Notes: generated from the letters alone by a model not told the origin. Shown: positions 17,220 to 26,132, counted from the first letter of the stretch. The stretch: DNA of 52,083 nucleotides from Streptosporangium minutum (GCF_002149035.1 NZ_NGFP01000029.1:1-52083), one strand, 5' to 3'. Numbers and translations are program-made.

Positions 17220-18017
17220 TCACCTGTCCTCGGTGACCGCTCCGACCCCGCCGAGGAAGTAGGACCCGATGCCCTTGTAGGGCACCACGGCGCCGGGGTC
17301 CGGGCGCCACTCGGGCAGGTTGACGATGCCGGGCTCGACCACGTCGAAGCCGCCGAACAGGCGGGTGATCTCCTTGCCCGTCCGGGGGACGAAGGGCGAG
17401 GACGCCCGGTCGTACACCTTGGTGATCCCTTCGGCCGCCTCCGGCCTGGCGTCGATCGCGACGTGGGAGAGGATCAGGTGGCTGCCGGGTGCCATGGCGC
17501 GGCGGAGCGTGGCGATGATGCCCTCCGGGTCGTCCTCGTCGGGGACGAAGTGCATGATCGCCAGAAGGAGGACCGCCACCGGCTGGTCGAAGTCGATCGC
17601 CGCGCGGATGTCCGGGTGGTCCAGGATCTCGCCGGGGCGGCGCACGTCCCCCTGGACGATGGTCACGTTCTCGTTCTTGCCGAGGATGGCCCTGCCGTGG
17701 ACCAGGACGGTCGGATCGTTGTCGACGTAGACGACCCGGGCGTCCGTGGCGACCTGGTGCACGTTGTTCTGGGTGGGCAGGCCTGCTCCGATGTCGAGGA
17801 ACTGGCGGATGCCCGAGCGGGCGACGAAGTCGACGGCGCGGCCCAGGAAGGCGCGGTTGGACCGCGCGCTGTGGCGGATCTCGGGGACGACGGTGAGGAC
17901 CTTCTCGGCCGCCTCCCGGTCGGCGGGGAAGTTGTCCTTGCCGCCGAGGTAGTAGTCGTACATACGTGCGACGTTCGGAATATGAGTCTGAATACCCGTG
18001 GGTATCTGGTCGGTCAC
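17220..18017 (-). CDS. SAM-dependent methyltransferase (DUF574 / Methyltransf_19 type)
   Basis: The 265-residue product starts at GTG 18017 behind GGGGAG. The N-terminal ARMYDYYLGGKDNFPADR signature and the SAM-binding DIGAGLPTQNNVHQ motif near residue 77 are typical of the actinobacterial S-adenosyl methyltransferase family formerly DUF574. YVDNDPTV supplies the acidic residue that holds the ribose. Family members are very numerous in Streptomyces and Streptosporangium and their substrates are mostly unknown. It is divergent from the MFS transporter across 94 bp. A candidate -10 (TATGAT on this strand) lies at 18057-18062. Confidence 0.9.
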   Translation of the reverse strand: MTDQIPTGIQTHIPNVARMYDYYLGGKDNFPADREAAEKVLTVVPEIRHSARSNRAFLGRAVDFVARSGIRQFLDIGAGLPTQNNVHQVATDARVVYVDNDPTVLVHGRAILGKNENVTIVQGDVRRPGEILDHPDIRAAIDFDQPVAVLLLAIMHFVPDEDDPEGIIATLRRAMAPGSHLILSHVAIDARPEAAEGITKVYDRASSPFVPRTGKEITRLFGGFDVVEPGIVNLPEWRPDPGAVVPYKGIGSYFLGGVGAVTEDR

Positions 18018-18056
18018 GTGTCGCTCCCCGGTGGCGATTTTTCCGGAATTAGCGTG

Positions 18057-18062
18057 ATCATA
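18057..18062 (-). promoter_or_regulatory. Candidate -10 element of the methyltransferase gene
   Basis: TATGAT on the minus strand sits 39 bases before the GTG at 18017, inside the A/T-rich TGATCATATATAG stretch shared with the divergent MFS gene. No convincing -35 is seen. Confidence 0.35.
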
Positions 18063-18111
18063 TATAGAAGAGGCCTTGGAGAACTGATCCGGCAGCTGAC
18101 AAGATCGCGCC

Positions 18112-19437
18112 ATGGCAGCCTCCTCCTCCCGCCGTGTCCTGGGACTGCAGCTCGCCGACGGCATCGGCCGCGGCAACATGTGGGCCTGCCTGTCCATGGC
18201 GTTCGTCGCGACCATGGTCATCTCGTTCCTCCCGGCGGCGCAGCCGTACATCCTGGGCGGCGTCCTCGGCGTCGCCAAAGCCGACCAGGGCAAGGCGGTC
18301 GGCCTGCTCGGCGTCGCCGCCGAGATCGCGATGATCGCCAGCCTGGTCTGGTACGGCGCGCTGGCCGACCGGTTCGGCCGCCGGCCCGTCGTGGTGGCCG
18401 GGTTCGCGCTGTGCGCGCTGGGCACCGCGCTGTTCCCGTTCGCCGGGAACACGACCGTGCTCGTCGCGCTGCGGGTGGTCTTCGCCCTCGGCGTGGCCGC
18501 GCTCAGCGGGATGCTGTCCACGGTGGCGGTCGACTACGTCCGGGACGGCTCCCGGGGCAAGTCCTACGGCCTGGTCGGACTGTTCAGCGGTCTCGGCGCG
18601 ATGGTCGCGGTGCTCGCCCTGGTCCGCCTGCCCAAGATCTTCGAAGACCGGGGGATGGCCCCGGTCGACGCCGCCCGCGTCTCGTTCCTGATTATCGCCG
18701 CGGTCGTCCTCGCCGTCGCCGCGCTGATGTGGTCCACCCTGTCCGCGGTCAAGGTCAGCCCGACCGCCGAGCGCGTGCCCTTGACCCGTCTGGTCAAGGA
18801 GGGCGTCGCGCTCGCCCGCGACCCCGGCGTGGCGCTGTCCTACGCCGCGGCGTTCGTCGCCCGCGCCGACCTCGCCGTCGTCGCGGGCTTCATGTCCCTG
18901 TGGGTGATCGACTACGCCACCGGCGAGCGCGGCATGCCGGCGGCCGAGGCCCTGGCCCGCGGCGGGGCGGTGGTCGGCATCGCCCAGACCGTGGCCGTGG
19001 TCGCCGCGCCGCTGTTCGGCTGGCTGGGGGACCGGATGCGCCGCCAGGACGTGCTCATCCTCGCCCAGGCCGTCGCGGCGGTGTCCTACCTGTCCACGCT
19101 GCTGATCAGCGACCCGCTCGGCTCCGGCATGATGATGGTGGCCGTGCTCGTCGGCCTGGGCGAGATCGCCGCGATCACCACCGCCGGCCCGCTCCTGGCC
19201 CAGCAGGCCCCCGCCGCCGTGCGCGGCTCCGCCTACGGCGTGCAGACGCTGTGCGGGGCCGTCGGCATCCTGGTGGTGTCCGGTCTCGGCGGCTTCCTCT
19301 ACGACGCCTGGCGGCCCGCCGCCCCGTTCGTGATATCGGGGGTCTCCGGCCTGCTCGTCGTGGCCTTCGGGCTCGCGGTACGGCGGCGCGTCACGCCCCT
19401 GTCCGGGGAGCACGAGCGGGTGGCCGCGGCGGCCTGA
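18112..19437 (+). CDS. MFS transporter
   Basis: The 441-residue integral membrane protein has about 12 hydrophobic segments. The classical MFS loop 2-3 signature is present as GALADRFGRRPVVV near residue 83, and a second form, GWLGDRMRRQDVL, appears near residue 304 in the equivalent loop of the second half. No soluble domain is attached. Major-facilitator proteins exchange small molecules using ion gradients; the substrate cannot be read from sequence. It is divergent from the methyltransferase and ends 6 bp from the converging glycosyltransferase at 19444. A link to glycan or antibiotic export is possible but not shown. Confidence 0.88.
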   Translation: MAASSSRRVLGLQLADGIGRGNMWACLSMAFVATMVISFLPAAQPYILGGVLGVAKADQGKAVGLLGVAAEIAMIASLVWYGALADRFGRRPVVVAGFALCALGTALFPFAGNTTVLVALRVVFALGVAALSGMLSTVAVDYVRDGSRGKSYGLVGLFSGLGAMVAVLALVRLPKIFEDRGMAPVDAARVSFLIIAAVVLAVAALMWSTLSAVKVSPTAERVPLTRLVKEGVALARDPGVALSYAAAFVARADLAVVAGFMSLWVIDYATGERGMPAAEALARGGAVVGIAQTVAVVAAPLFGWLGDRMRRQDVLILAQAVAAVSYLSTLLISDPLGSGMMMVAVLVGLGEIAAITTAGPLLAQQAPAAVRGSAYGVQTLCGAVGILVVSGLGGFLYDAWRPAAPFVISGVSGLLVVAFGLAVRRRVTPLSGEHERVAAAA

Positions 19438-19443
19438 CCCGGC

Positions 19444-21105
19444 TCAGCCCCTCCGGATCGCCGAACGGAGCCTGGAGAGCCGGGACCGGGACTCCGGCTT
19501 CCGTGCGGGCTCCGGGGACCGTTCCCCGCGGGCCGGAGCGGCCGCGGGCTGTTCCGGCGGGTTCCACGCCGGCTTCTCCGGGGGAGCCTGGGCGGGCCTC
19601 CCGGCCGCAGCCTGCGCGGACTTCTCCGGGGGAGCCTGGGCGGGCCTCCCCGCTGCGGCCTGTGCGGACTTCTCCGCGGGGGCCTGCGCGGACTTCCGGG
19701 CGGGGGCCGCGGGAGCGGCCGGGACCGGCCAGAACTCCGCCCGGTCACCGTGCCGCACGCCGTGGGTGGCCTTGATCGAAGTGGGGACGTCGTCCGCGCC
19801 CAGCAGGCGTGCCCGGCCCAGCGCCTCGGTCCGCTCCAGCGTCGCCGTGCCGTCGTCGCCGAGGTCGACGACGAGCATGCCGGACCGGTCGTCCTGGACC
19901 GCGGCGATCATCCGCTCCAGCGAGCCGTGCCCCAGCGGGACCGAGATCGGCCCGGTGTAGCGGAAGGGCGTCGGCGCGGGGGTGGGGGAGACTTCGTCGG
20001 CCAGCCGTACCCGCTCGTCGTGGGCGAAGTGCTCGTGCAGCAGCCGCAGCTCGAAGGAGGGGTCGCCGAGCACCGCGCGGCGGCCCGCGGGGAGCCGGGA
20101 CCAGGGGGCGACCAGGGTGACCCGCACGTCGGTCACCGACCCCTCCAGCGCCGCGCTCACCGCGTCGCGCACCTGCCTTTCGTCGCCGTCGACATGGAGC
20201 ACCACCTCCACGTACGGCACCAGCCACCGCCGGCCCCGGTCCTTGCGCAGGTCACGGCGGAGCGGAACACGGTGGGCGAGGTAGGGGCCGACCGCGCGGA
20301 CCGCCCGGTCGCGGTCGCGGCGCTGCGCGGGAAGTCCCAGATGCACGGCCTGGGCGGCCATGTCGGGGACGAAGACCACCCCGTGCGCGGCCAGCCGGTA
20401 GGCGAACTCGGTGTCCTCGCCCCTGAGCACGTCGGGATCGAGGCCGCCGACGGCGTGGAAGGTCTCCCGGCGCATCGAAACCGTCGGCCCGGTGCACACG
20501 TGGTAGGGATTGCGGCTGGTCCGCAGGCCGTCGGTCCGGGAGATGGTCTGCTCGGTGGAGCTGGGCAGCGCCTCCGACAGGTCGAAGACGGCCTCCAACG
20601 GGCCCGTGCGCACGCCGTCGTACAGGCGGGCCGGGGAGAGTTCGGGCTCCTCGACGAACTTCTTCGCGCCGATGGCGACCAGGTAGCCGGCCAGGTGGTG
20701 CCAGCGGGCCAGCGCCTCGATGTGCTCGCGGCAGACGACCATGTCGGCGTCCAGGCGCTGGATGATCCGGCCCTCGGCGAGGGCGGCCCCGGTGTTCACC
20801 GCGTGCGCGATGCCCCAGTGCCCGGGGTCGGCGGTGACGATCCTGGTGCCCGGCGGAGCGATCTCCGGCAGCCGCAGCGGCGGGTCGCTGCCGTCGTCCA
20901 CCACGATCACTTCCATGAGGTGATCGGGGTAGGTCTGCGCCGCCAGGGCGGCGAGGGTCAGGTCGAGCCTGCGCTGGCCGCCGTGTGCGGGAATGATCAC
21001 GCTCACCGAGAGGGCCGGATCCCATTCGCCGAGGGCGGGAGGATCCAGGGGGGAGTAGTCGTTGTGCCGGATCAGGGGCAGGTCGGTCCCCGCTCCATCC
21101 GTCAT
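19444..21105 (-). CDS. Type-A family 2 glycosyltransferase with Pro/Ala-rich repeat tail (copy A4)
   Basis: The 553-residue product starts at ATG 21105 with AGGGG upstream; a longer frame from TTG 21141 has no better signal. Like the other type-A enzymes it has IRHNDYSPLDPPALGEW, VSVIIPAHGG, VVDDGSDPP, DAD near residue 118, RWHHLAGYL and GEDTEFAYRL. The middle module is more divergent (TLERTEALGRA). In place of the coiled coil it ends in a Pro/Ala/Lys tail holding the 16-residue repeat KSAQAAAGRPAQAPPE, then a basic end (SRLSRLRSAIRRG). It is a lone gene transcribed toward the MFS gene and away from thrC. Confidence 0.83.
   Translation of the reverse strand: MTDGAGTDLPLIRHNDYSPLDPPALGEWDPALSVSVIIPAHGGQRRLDLTLAALAAQTYPDHLMEVIVVDDGSDPPLRLPEIAPPGTRIVTADPGHWGIAHAVNTGAALAEGRIIQRLDADMVVCREHIEALARWHHLAGYLVAIGAKKFVEEPELSPARLYDGVRTGPLEAVFDLSEALPSSTEQTISRTDGLRTSRNPYHVCTGPTVSMRRETFHAVGGLDPDVLRGEDTEFAYRLAAHGVVFVPDMAAQAVHLGLPAQRRDRDRAVRAVGPYLAHRVPLRRDLRKDRGRRWLVPYVEVVLHVDGDERQVRDAVSAALEGSVTDVRVTLVAPWSRLPAGRRAVLGDPSFELRLLHEHFAHDERVRLADEVSPTPAPTPFRYTGPISVPLGHGSLERMIAAVQDDRSGMLVVDLGDDGTATLERTEALGRARLLGADDVPTSIKATHGVRHGDRAEFWPVPAAPAAPARKSAQAPAEKSAQAAAGRPAQAPPEKSAQAAAGRPAQAPPEKPAWNPPEQPAAAPARGERSPEPARKPESRSRLSRLRSAIRRG
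19574..19693 (-). repeat. 48-bp coding tandem repeat in the tail of copy A4
   Basis: Two full 48-bp units (19574-19621 and 19622-19669) and one half unit (19670-19693) begin TTCTCCG on the plus strand. They encode the repeated Ala/Pro-rich tail, and copies differ at only a few positions. Confidence 0.9.
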
Positions 21106-21317
21106 GATGTGGCGCCCCTCGTCTGCGTCCCCGCTTGTCAAGTCCTGTCAACCCTATCCCCGGTTGCTTAGGGTTTCCTGTGGGAGAAAGTGAAATATGC
21201 CCGTGTTGTCCATTAGATGGACAACGCAGCCCGCCGCGTAGGCCGTTGCCCGTAGACTCGGTGCCTAACCCCGCAGGTAGGACGCGCACGGTGTACCCGG
21301 GCGCGGGAGGAGTAATC

Positions 21318-22376
21318 ATGACCAGGGCGTGGCGTGGCCTCATCGAGGAGTACCGTGACCGACTTCCGGTGACCACGGCGACGCCGGTCGTCACGCTCCT
21401 GGAGGGCGGCACGCCGCTCGTCCCGGCGCGCCGGGTCTCGGCTCTGACCGGCTGTGACGTCTTCCTCAAGGTCGAGGGCGCGAACCCGACCGGCAGTTTC
21501 AAGGACCGTGGCATGACCATGGCCATCAGCAAGGCCGTCGAGGACGGCGCGAAGGCCGTCATCTGCGCCTCCACCGGCAACACCAGCGCCTCCGCCGCGG
21601 CCTACGCGGTCCGCGCGGGCCTGACCTGCGCCGTGCTGGTGCCCCGCGGCAAGATCGCGATGGGCAAGCTGGCGCAGGCGCTGGTCCACGGGGCCACGCT
21701 GCTCCAGGTCGAGGGCTCCTTCGACGACTGCCTGGAGATGACCAGGAAGCTGTCGGAGAACTACCCCATCGCGCTGGTCAACTCGGTGAACCCCTTCCGG
21801 CTCCAGGGCCAGAAGACCGCGGCCTTCGAGATCGTGGACGCGCTCGGCGACGCGCCCGACATCCACTGCATCCCGGTCGGCAACGCGGGCAACATCTCGG
21901 CCTACTGGATGGGTTACACCGAATACGCCGCGGACGGGCTCGCCACCAGGACGCCCCGCATGTTCGGCTTCCAGGCCAGCGGCTCCGCGCCGATCGTCAA
22001 CGGCGCGCCGGTGACCCACCCGCACACGATCGCCACCGCGATCCGCATCGGCAACCCCGCCTCCTGGAAGCTCGCCGAGGCCGCCCGCGACGAGTCCGGC
22101 GGCGTCATCCAGGCCGTCACCGACCGCCAGATCGCCGCCGCGTACAAGCTGCTGGCCCAGGAGGAGGGCGTGTTCGTCGAGCTCGCCTCCGCCGCCAGCG
22201 TGGCCGGCCTCCTCCAGGCACACGAGCAGGGCCTCGTCGAGCCCGGCCGGCGCATCGTCTGCACGGTGACCGGCAACGGCCTCAAGGACCCCGACTGGGC
22301 CATCTCCGGCGCGCCCACGCCCGTGACGATCCCCATCGACGCCCACGCCGCGGCCACGGCGCTCGGACTCGCCTAG
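21318..22376 (+). CDS. thrC: Threonine synthase
   Basis: ThrC converts O-phosphohomoserine to threonine and phosphate using PLP. The 352-residue short form has the PLP lysine in [13 protein letters not shown] (K62), the substrate loop [15 protein letters not shown], and the PLP-phosphate glycine loop [12 protein letters not shown]. The start is ATG 21318 behind GGAGGAG; the frame extends further upstream without support. In Streptomyces thrC follows hom directly; here about 14 kb of glycosyltransferase and other genes lie between them, so thrC must have its own promoter in the 212-bp gap after 21105. It is followed by the thrB leader ORF and thrB. Confidence 0.95.
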   Translation: MTRAWRGLIEEYRDRLPVTTATPVVTLLEGGTPLVPARRVSALTGCDVFLKVEGANPTGSFKDRGMTMAISKAVEDGAKAVICASTGNTSASAAAYAVRAGLTCAVLVPRGKIAMGKLAQALVHGATLLQVEGSFDDCLEMTRKLSENYPIALVNSVNPFRLQGQKTAAFEIVDALGDAPDIHCIPVGNAGNISAYWMGYTEYAADGLATRTPRMFGFQASGSAPIVNGAPVTHPHTIATAIRIGNPASWKLAEAARDESGGVIQAVTDRQIAAAYKLLAQEEGVFVELASAASVAGLLQAHEQGLVEPGRRIVCTVTGNGLKDPDWAISGAPTPVTIPIDAHAAATALGLA

Positions 22377-22480
22377 CGTTCCCATGACGACGCCGGTACG
22401 GCGGGGCGTCCCACCGGGAGGTCCCGCACCGGCCGTGCACAGCACCGAACGAAGCAGATAGGAGGAGGGGCTCCCTCCCT

Positions 22481-22519
22481 ATGGCTGAGCCAGGGGCCTG
22501 CGCCCCAGAATTCCGATGA
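22481..22519 (+). CDS. Twelve-codon upstream ORF overlapping the thrB start
   Basis: An ATG at 22481 lies 10 bases after GAGGGG (within GGAGGAGGGG at 22461-22470). It reads MAEPGACAPEFR and stops at TGA 22517-22519. That TGA overlaps the thrB ATG as ATGA. thrB has no Shine-Dalgarno sequence of its own, while this ORF has a strong one, so it probably serves to deliver ribosomes to thrB. It has no threonine or isoleucine codons, so it is not a classical attenuation peptide. A GGGGC/GCCCC hairpin (22493-22506) lies inside it. Expression is unproven. Confidence 0.5.
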   Translation: MAEPGACAPEFR

Positions 22520-23517
22520 CCGACAGCATCAAGGTCACCGTCCGGGTCCCGGCGACGTCGGCCAACCTCGGCCCCGGATTCGACACCCTGGGACTGGCCC
22601 TCGCCCTCTACGACGAGGTCGAGGTCGGTCTGGTCGACCCCGGCGACCCCCGTTCCCGTAGCGTCGGCATCGAGGTCACGGGGGAGGGCGCGGGCGAGCT
22701 CGACGACGGCGAGGGCCATCTCATCGTGAAGACGATGCGGCTGACCTTCGACCGGATGGGCCTTCCGCAGCCGCGCGGCATCCGGCTGCGCTGCCTCAAC
22801 CGCATCCCGCACGCGCGGGGCCTGGGGTCCTCCTCCGCGGCGATCTGCGCGGGGATCCTCGCGGCACGGGCGCTGGCCGGGGCCCCGTACCCGGCGGTGG
22901 ACGGCCCGGACCCCGCGGGCGGCCAGGCCGGCCCCGGCCGTCCGGGGGCGCGACGGGAGTTCACCGACGACGATGTCTTCGCGCTGGCCACCGAGATCGA
23001 GGGGCACCCCGACAACGTGGCGCCGTGTCTCGCGGGCGGGCTCACCATCGCATGGACAGATCAGTCGAACGCACCGCATATGGTGAAGCTGATCCCACAC
23101 GCCGATATCCGGCCCGTGGCCATCATCCCCAGGCACCGGCTGTCCACAGAGGTCGCCCGGGGGCTGCTCCCCAAGGACGTGCCGCACTCCGACGCGTCCG
23201 CGAACGCCGGGCGGGCCGCGCTTCTCGTCGCGGCACTGACCGAACGGCCGGAGCGGGAACTGCTGCTGGCCGCCACCGAAGATCGGTTGCACCAGAATTA
23301 CCGCGCGCCTGCGATGCCGCAGAGTGCGGATCTGGTACAACGTCTGCGCGGGCTCGGCGTCCCCACTGTCGTCTCGGGAGCGGGCCCCACAATTCTTGCG
23401 TTTTCGACAGTGGATACGCAGGATTTGATCGCACCGGAAGTGGGTACTGATTGGCACATCCAGCCACTGGATGTCGAAACCCGCGGTGCCTGCGTTGTCT
23501 CTCCCGAGACACGCTGA
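22516..23517 (+). CDS. thrB: Homoserine kinase
   Basis: ThrB phosphorylates homoserine with ATP to give the substrate of ThrC. The 333-residue GHMP-family kinase shows the N-terminal PATSANLGPGFDTLGLAL motif, the ATP-binding glycine/serine loop PHARGLGSSSAA near residue 99, EGHPDNVAP near residue 160, and the C-terminal SGAGPTILAF motif. A Gly/Pro-rich insert (AVDGPDPAGGQAGPGRPG, near residues 125-143) lengthens a surface loop. Translation is probably coupled to the upstream ORF at 22481 through an ATGA overlap. The last codons are less GC-rich at third positions (for example TTT TCG ACA GTG GAT ACG) than the rest of the gene. Confidence 0.94.
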   Translation: MTDSIKVTVRVPATSANLGPGFDTLGLALALYDEVEVGLVDPGDPRSRSVGIEVTGEGAGELDDGEGHLIVKTMRLTFDRMGLPQPRGIRLRCLNRIPHARGLGSSSAAICAGILAARALAGAPYPAVDGPDPAGGQAGPGRPGARREFTDDDVFALATEIEGHPDNVAPCLAGGLTIAWTDQSNAPHMVKLIPHADIRPVAIIPRHRLSTEVARGLLPKDVPHSDASANAGRAALLVAALTERPERELLLAATEDRLHQNYRAPAMPQSADLVQRLRGLGVPTVVSGAGPTILAFSTVDTQDLIAPEVGTDWHIQPLDVETRGACVVSPETR

Positions 23518-23981
23518 TGCCTCTTCGACCTTCAGGGAATAGCTGTGTGCGCTGGTGATGTTAGGCTGGTAGCCGCACCAGGTGCCCCCTTGTGGGTGCG
23601 TGCTTGTCAGCCACACATCGCTGCATCATGTCTCGCTCTGTGAGGCGTGAGCGCCGCAGTGGCCTCCCCGAATCCGTCCCCTCCGAATGCTCCACATTCG
23701 GTTGGGGCAACGAGAGGCGGCGTTTGAGGGGACACGCGCGTTCGAATTACCTCGACATCTGGTTGCCGGTAGCAATCCGGGGGGTGTCCTCCAAGCCCCA
23801 CCGTCGGCGAATCTCGATGGTGACGGCATGGATGTGCCCTTCTCCGACAGTGGCGACGGTCCTCAAGGGCCGTCGAGGATCGCAACGTGCAACCCGACCC
23901 GGTCTGTCCCACCGGGTTGATCGCACCACCGGGACGATTGGCTGATCGTGGCCACGCCCGACCCCTGGGAAGGACCCATTA
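23518..23981 (+). promoter_or_regulatory. 464-bp rho leader / intergenic region
   Basis: No gene is supported here; a 117-codon plus-strand frame has no ribosome site or recognisable product. A candidate -10, TTAGGCT, lies near 23562-23568, which would give a leader of about 400 nt. Hairpins include CGAATG/CATTCG near 23686-23702 and a perfect ACCCGGT/ACCGGGT pair at 23897-23903 and 23911-23917. Rho genes in other bacteria are autoregulated by termination in the leader, so this long leader could serve that purpose. That is inference. Confidence 0.45.
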
Positions 23982-26084
23982 GTGAGCGACACCACCGAAC
24001 TCCTCTCCGACGCCGCCGGCGCACCGCCGGTGGCCGGCGACACCCCCACCCGCGCCGCGGCCAGGCCGCGCCGTCGCTCCGGCACCGGCCTGTCCGCCAT
24101 GGTGCTGCCCGAGCTGCAGGCCATGGCCTCCGGACTTGGCATCAGCGGGACCGGGCGGATGCGCAAGAGCCAGCTCATCGCGGCCATCCAGGAGAAGCAG
24201 GGCGTATCACCCGAGAGCGCCCCTGCTCCCGCTCCCGCCGCCGTCAAGGAGGCTCCGCCGGCCCCGGCCGTCGCGGCCGAGCCGGTCGCCGAGCGCCCGG
24301 CCCGCAGCCGCAGGGAACGTTCCCGGCCCGCCGTCGCGGCCGAGCCCGTGGCCGAGCAGGCGCCCGCCGCGCCCGAGCCCGTGGCCGCAGCCGCTCCCGT
24401 CGTGGAGCAGCAGGCCGACGCCGCCCAGGCCGACAGCCGCGCCGAGCGCGGTGAGAGCCGCCGTGAGCGTGGCGACCGCCGTAGCCGCAACAGCGACCGT
24501 GGCGAGCGCACCGGTGACCGCCGCGACCGTGGCGACAGCCGTGGCGAGCGCGGCGACAGCCGTGGCGACCAGCGCGCCGCCGACGCGGGCCAGAACCGCG
24601 GCGAGCGCACCGACCGTGGCGAGCGCGTCAACGACCGTAACGACCGTGGCGAGCGTGGCGAGCGCGTCAACGACCGCACCGAGCGTGGCGAGCGCGTCAA
24701 CGACCGCGGCGACCGGACCGACCGTGGCGACCGCGGTGACCGGACCGACCGCGGTGACCGTGGCGACCGGGCCGACCGTGGTGACCGCGGTGACCGTGGT
24801 CCGCAGAACCGTGGTCCGCAGGACCGCGGCGACCAGCACGGCGTCGGCGAGGACGACGACCGCCGTGGCCGCCGTGGCCGGTTCCGGGAGCGGAACCGTC
24901 GCGGCCGTGACCGCTTCGACAGCAACGAGCCCGTGGTCGGCGACGACGACGTCCTGATCCCGATCGCCGGCATCCTGGACATCCTCGACAACTACGCGTT
25001 CGTGCGGACCAGCGGTTACCTGCCGGGCTCCAACGACGTCTACGTCTCGCTGGCGCAGATCCGCCGTAACGGCCTGCGCAAGGGTGACGTCGTCACCGGC
25101 GCCGTCCGCCAGCCCCGCGACGGCGAGCGCCGCGAGAAGTTCAACGCGCTCGTCCGTCTCGACACGGTCAACGGCATGGACCCGGAGCAGGCGCGGCAGC
25201 GGCCCGACTTCAACAAGCTCGTCCCGCTCTACCCGCAGGAGCGGCTGCGCCTGGAGACCGAGCCGAACGTTCTGACCACCCGGATCATCGACATGGTGGC
25301 GCCGATCGGCAAGGGCCAGCGTGGCCTCATCGTCTCCCCGCCCAAGGCGGGAAAGACCATGGTGCTCCAGGCGATCGCCAACGCGATCACCCGGAACAAC
25401 CCCGAGTGCCACCTGATGGTCGTCCTGGTCGACGAGCGTCCGGAAGAGGTCACCGACATGCAGCGGTCGGTGAAGGGCGAGGTCATCCACTCGACCTTCG
25501 ACCGTCCCGCCGAGGACCACACCACGGTCGCCGAGCTCGCCATCGAGCGCGCCAAGCGTCTGGTGGAGCTGGGCCACGACGTCGTCGTGCTGCTCGACTC
25601 GATCACCCGTCTGGGCCGGGCCTACAACCTGGCGGCCCCGGCCTCCGGCCGGATCCTGTCCGGTGGTGTCGACTCCACCGCGCTCTACCCGCCGAAGCGC
25701 TTCTTCGGCGCCGCCCGCAACATCGAGAACGGCGGCTCGCTGACGATCCTCGCCACGGCGCTGGTCGAGACCGGCTCCAAGATGGACGAGGTCATCTTCG
25801 AGGAGTTCAAGGGCACCGGAAACCTGGAGCTCAAGCTCAACCGTTCGCTCGCCGACAAGCGGATCTTCCCCGCGGTGGACGTCGACGCGTCCGGTACCCG
25901 TAAGGAAGAGATCCTCATGGGCAAGGACGAGCTGCAGATCACCTGGAAGCTGCGGCGCGTGCTGCACGCTCTGGACATGCAGCAGGCCCTGGAGCTTCTC
26001 CTGGAGAAGATGAGGGAGACCAAGTCCAACGCGGAGTTCCTCCTCCAGGTCCAGAAGACGACGGTCAGCTCCGACCGCGACTGA
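23982..26084 (+). CDS. rho: Transcription termination factor Rho with large disordered insert
   Basis: Rho is the hexameric RNA helicase/ATPase that ends transcription. The 700-residue product starts at GTG 23982 (GGGAAGGA upstream). Residues 30-75 form the Rho_N helical domain ([15 protein letters not shown]). Residues 75-310 are a low-complexity insert, first Ala/Pro, then dozens of DRGD/DRGER units typical of actinobacterial Rho. The cold-shock RNA-binding domain follows ([20 protein letters not shown]). The ATPase has Walker A SPPKAGKT, Walker [17 protein letters not shown] and the R/Q-loop region to the end. The insert is basic-acidic mixed and likely binds RNA or promotes condensates. 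It ends at a perfect hairpin. Confidence 0.97.
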   Translation: MSDTTELLSDAAGAPPVAGDTPTRAAARPRRRSGTGLSAMVLPELQAMASGLGISGTGRMRKSQLIAAIQEKQGVSPESAPAPAPAAVKEAPPAPAVAAEPVAERPARSRRERSRPAVAAEPVAEQAPAAPEPVAAAAPVVEQQADAAQADSRAERGESRRERGDRRSRNSDRGERTGDRRDRGDSRGERGDSRGDQRAADAGQNRGERTDRGERVNDRNDRGERGERVNDRTERGERVNDRGDRTDRGDRGDRTDRGDRGDRADRGDRGDRGPQNRGPQDRGDQHGVGEDDDRRGRRGRFRERNRRGRDRFDSNEPVVGDDDVLIPIAGILDILDNYAFVRTSGYLPGSNDVYVSLAQIRRNGLRKGDVVTGAVRQPRDGERREKFNALVRLDTVNGMDPEQARQRPDFNKLVPLYPQERLRLETEPNVLTTRIIDMVAPIGKGQRGLIVSPPKAGKTMVLQAIANAITRNNPECHLMVVLVDERPEEVTDMQRSVKGEVIHSTFDRPAEDHTTVAELAIERAKRLVELGHDVVVLLDSITRLGRAYNLAAPASGRILSGGVDSTALYPPKRFFGAARNIENGGSLTILATALVETGSKMDEVIFEEFKGTGNLELKLNRSLADKRIFPAVDVDASGTRKEEILMGKDELQITWKLRRVLHALDMQQALELLLEKMRETKSNAEFLLQVQKTTVSSDRD

Positions 26085-26100
26085 TCGACCGGCTGTACGA

Positions 26101-26132
26101 CGGACGCCCCGGCCCCACGGCCGGGGCGTCCG
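26101..26132 (+). terminator. Strong hairpin terminator after rho
   Basis: CGGACGCCCCGGCC at 26101-26114 pairs perfectly with GGCCGGGGCGTCCG at 26119-26132 around CCAC. The 14-bp stem begins 17 bases after the rho stop; no T-tract follows. Confidence 0.8.

Noticed and set aside
22377-22515. Threonine attenuator leader before thrB
   Set aside because: The leader ORF has no Thr or Ile codons and there is no terminator/antiterminator pair with a T-run.
23592-23945. 117-codon plus-strand frame in the rho leader
   Set aside because: No ribosome site, no homology I recognise, and third-position GC is not raised; more likely untranslated leader.
24430-24930. CRISPR-like regular repeats
   Set aside because: The repeats are in-frame DRGD/DRGER codons of rho with no unique spacers.
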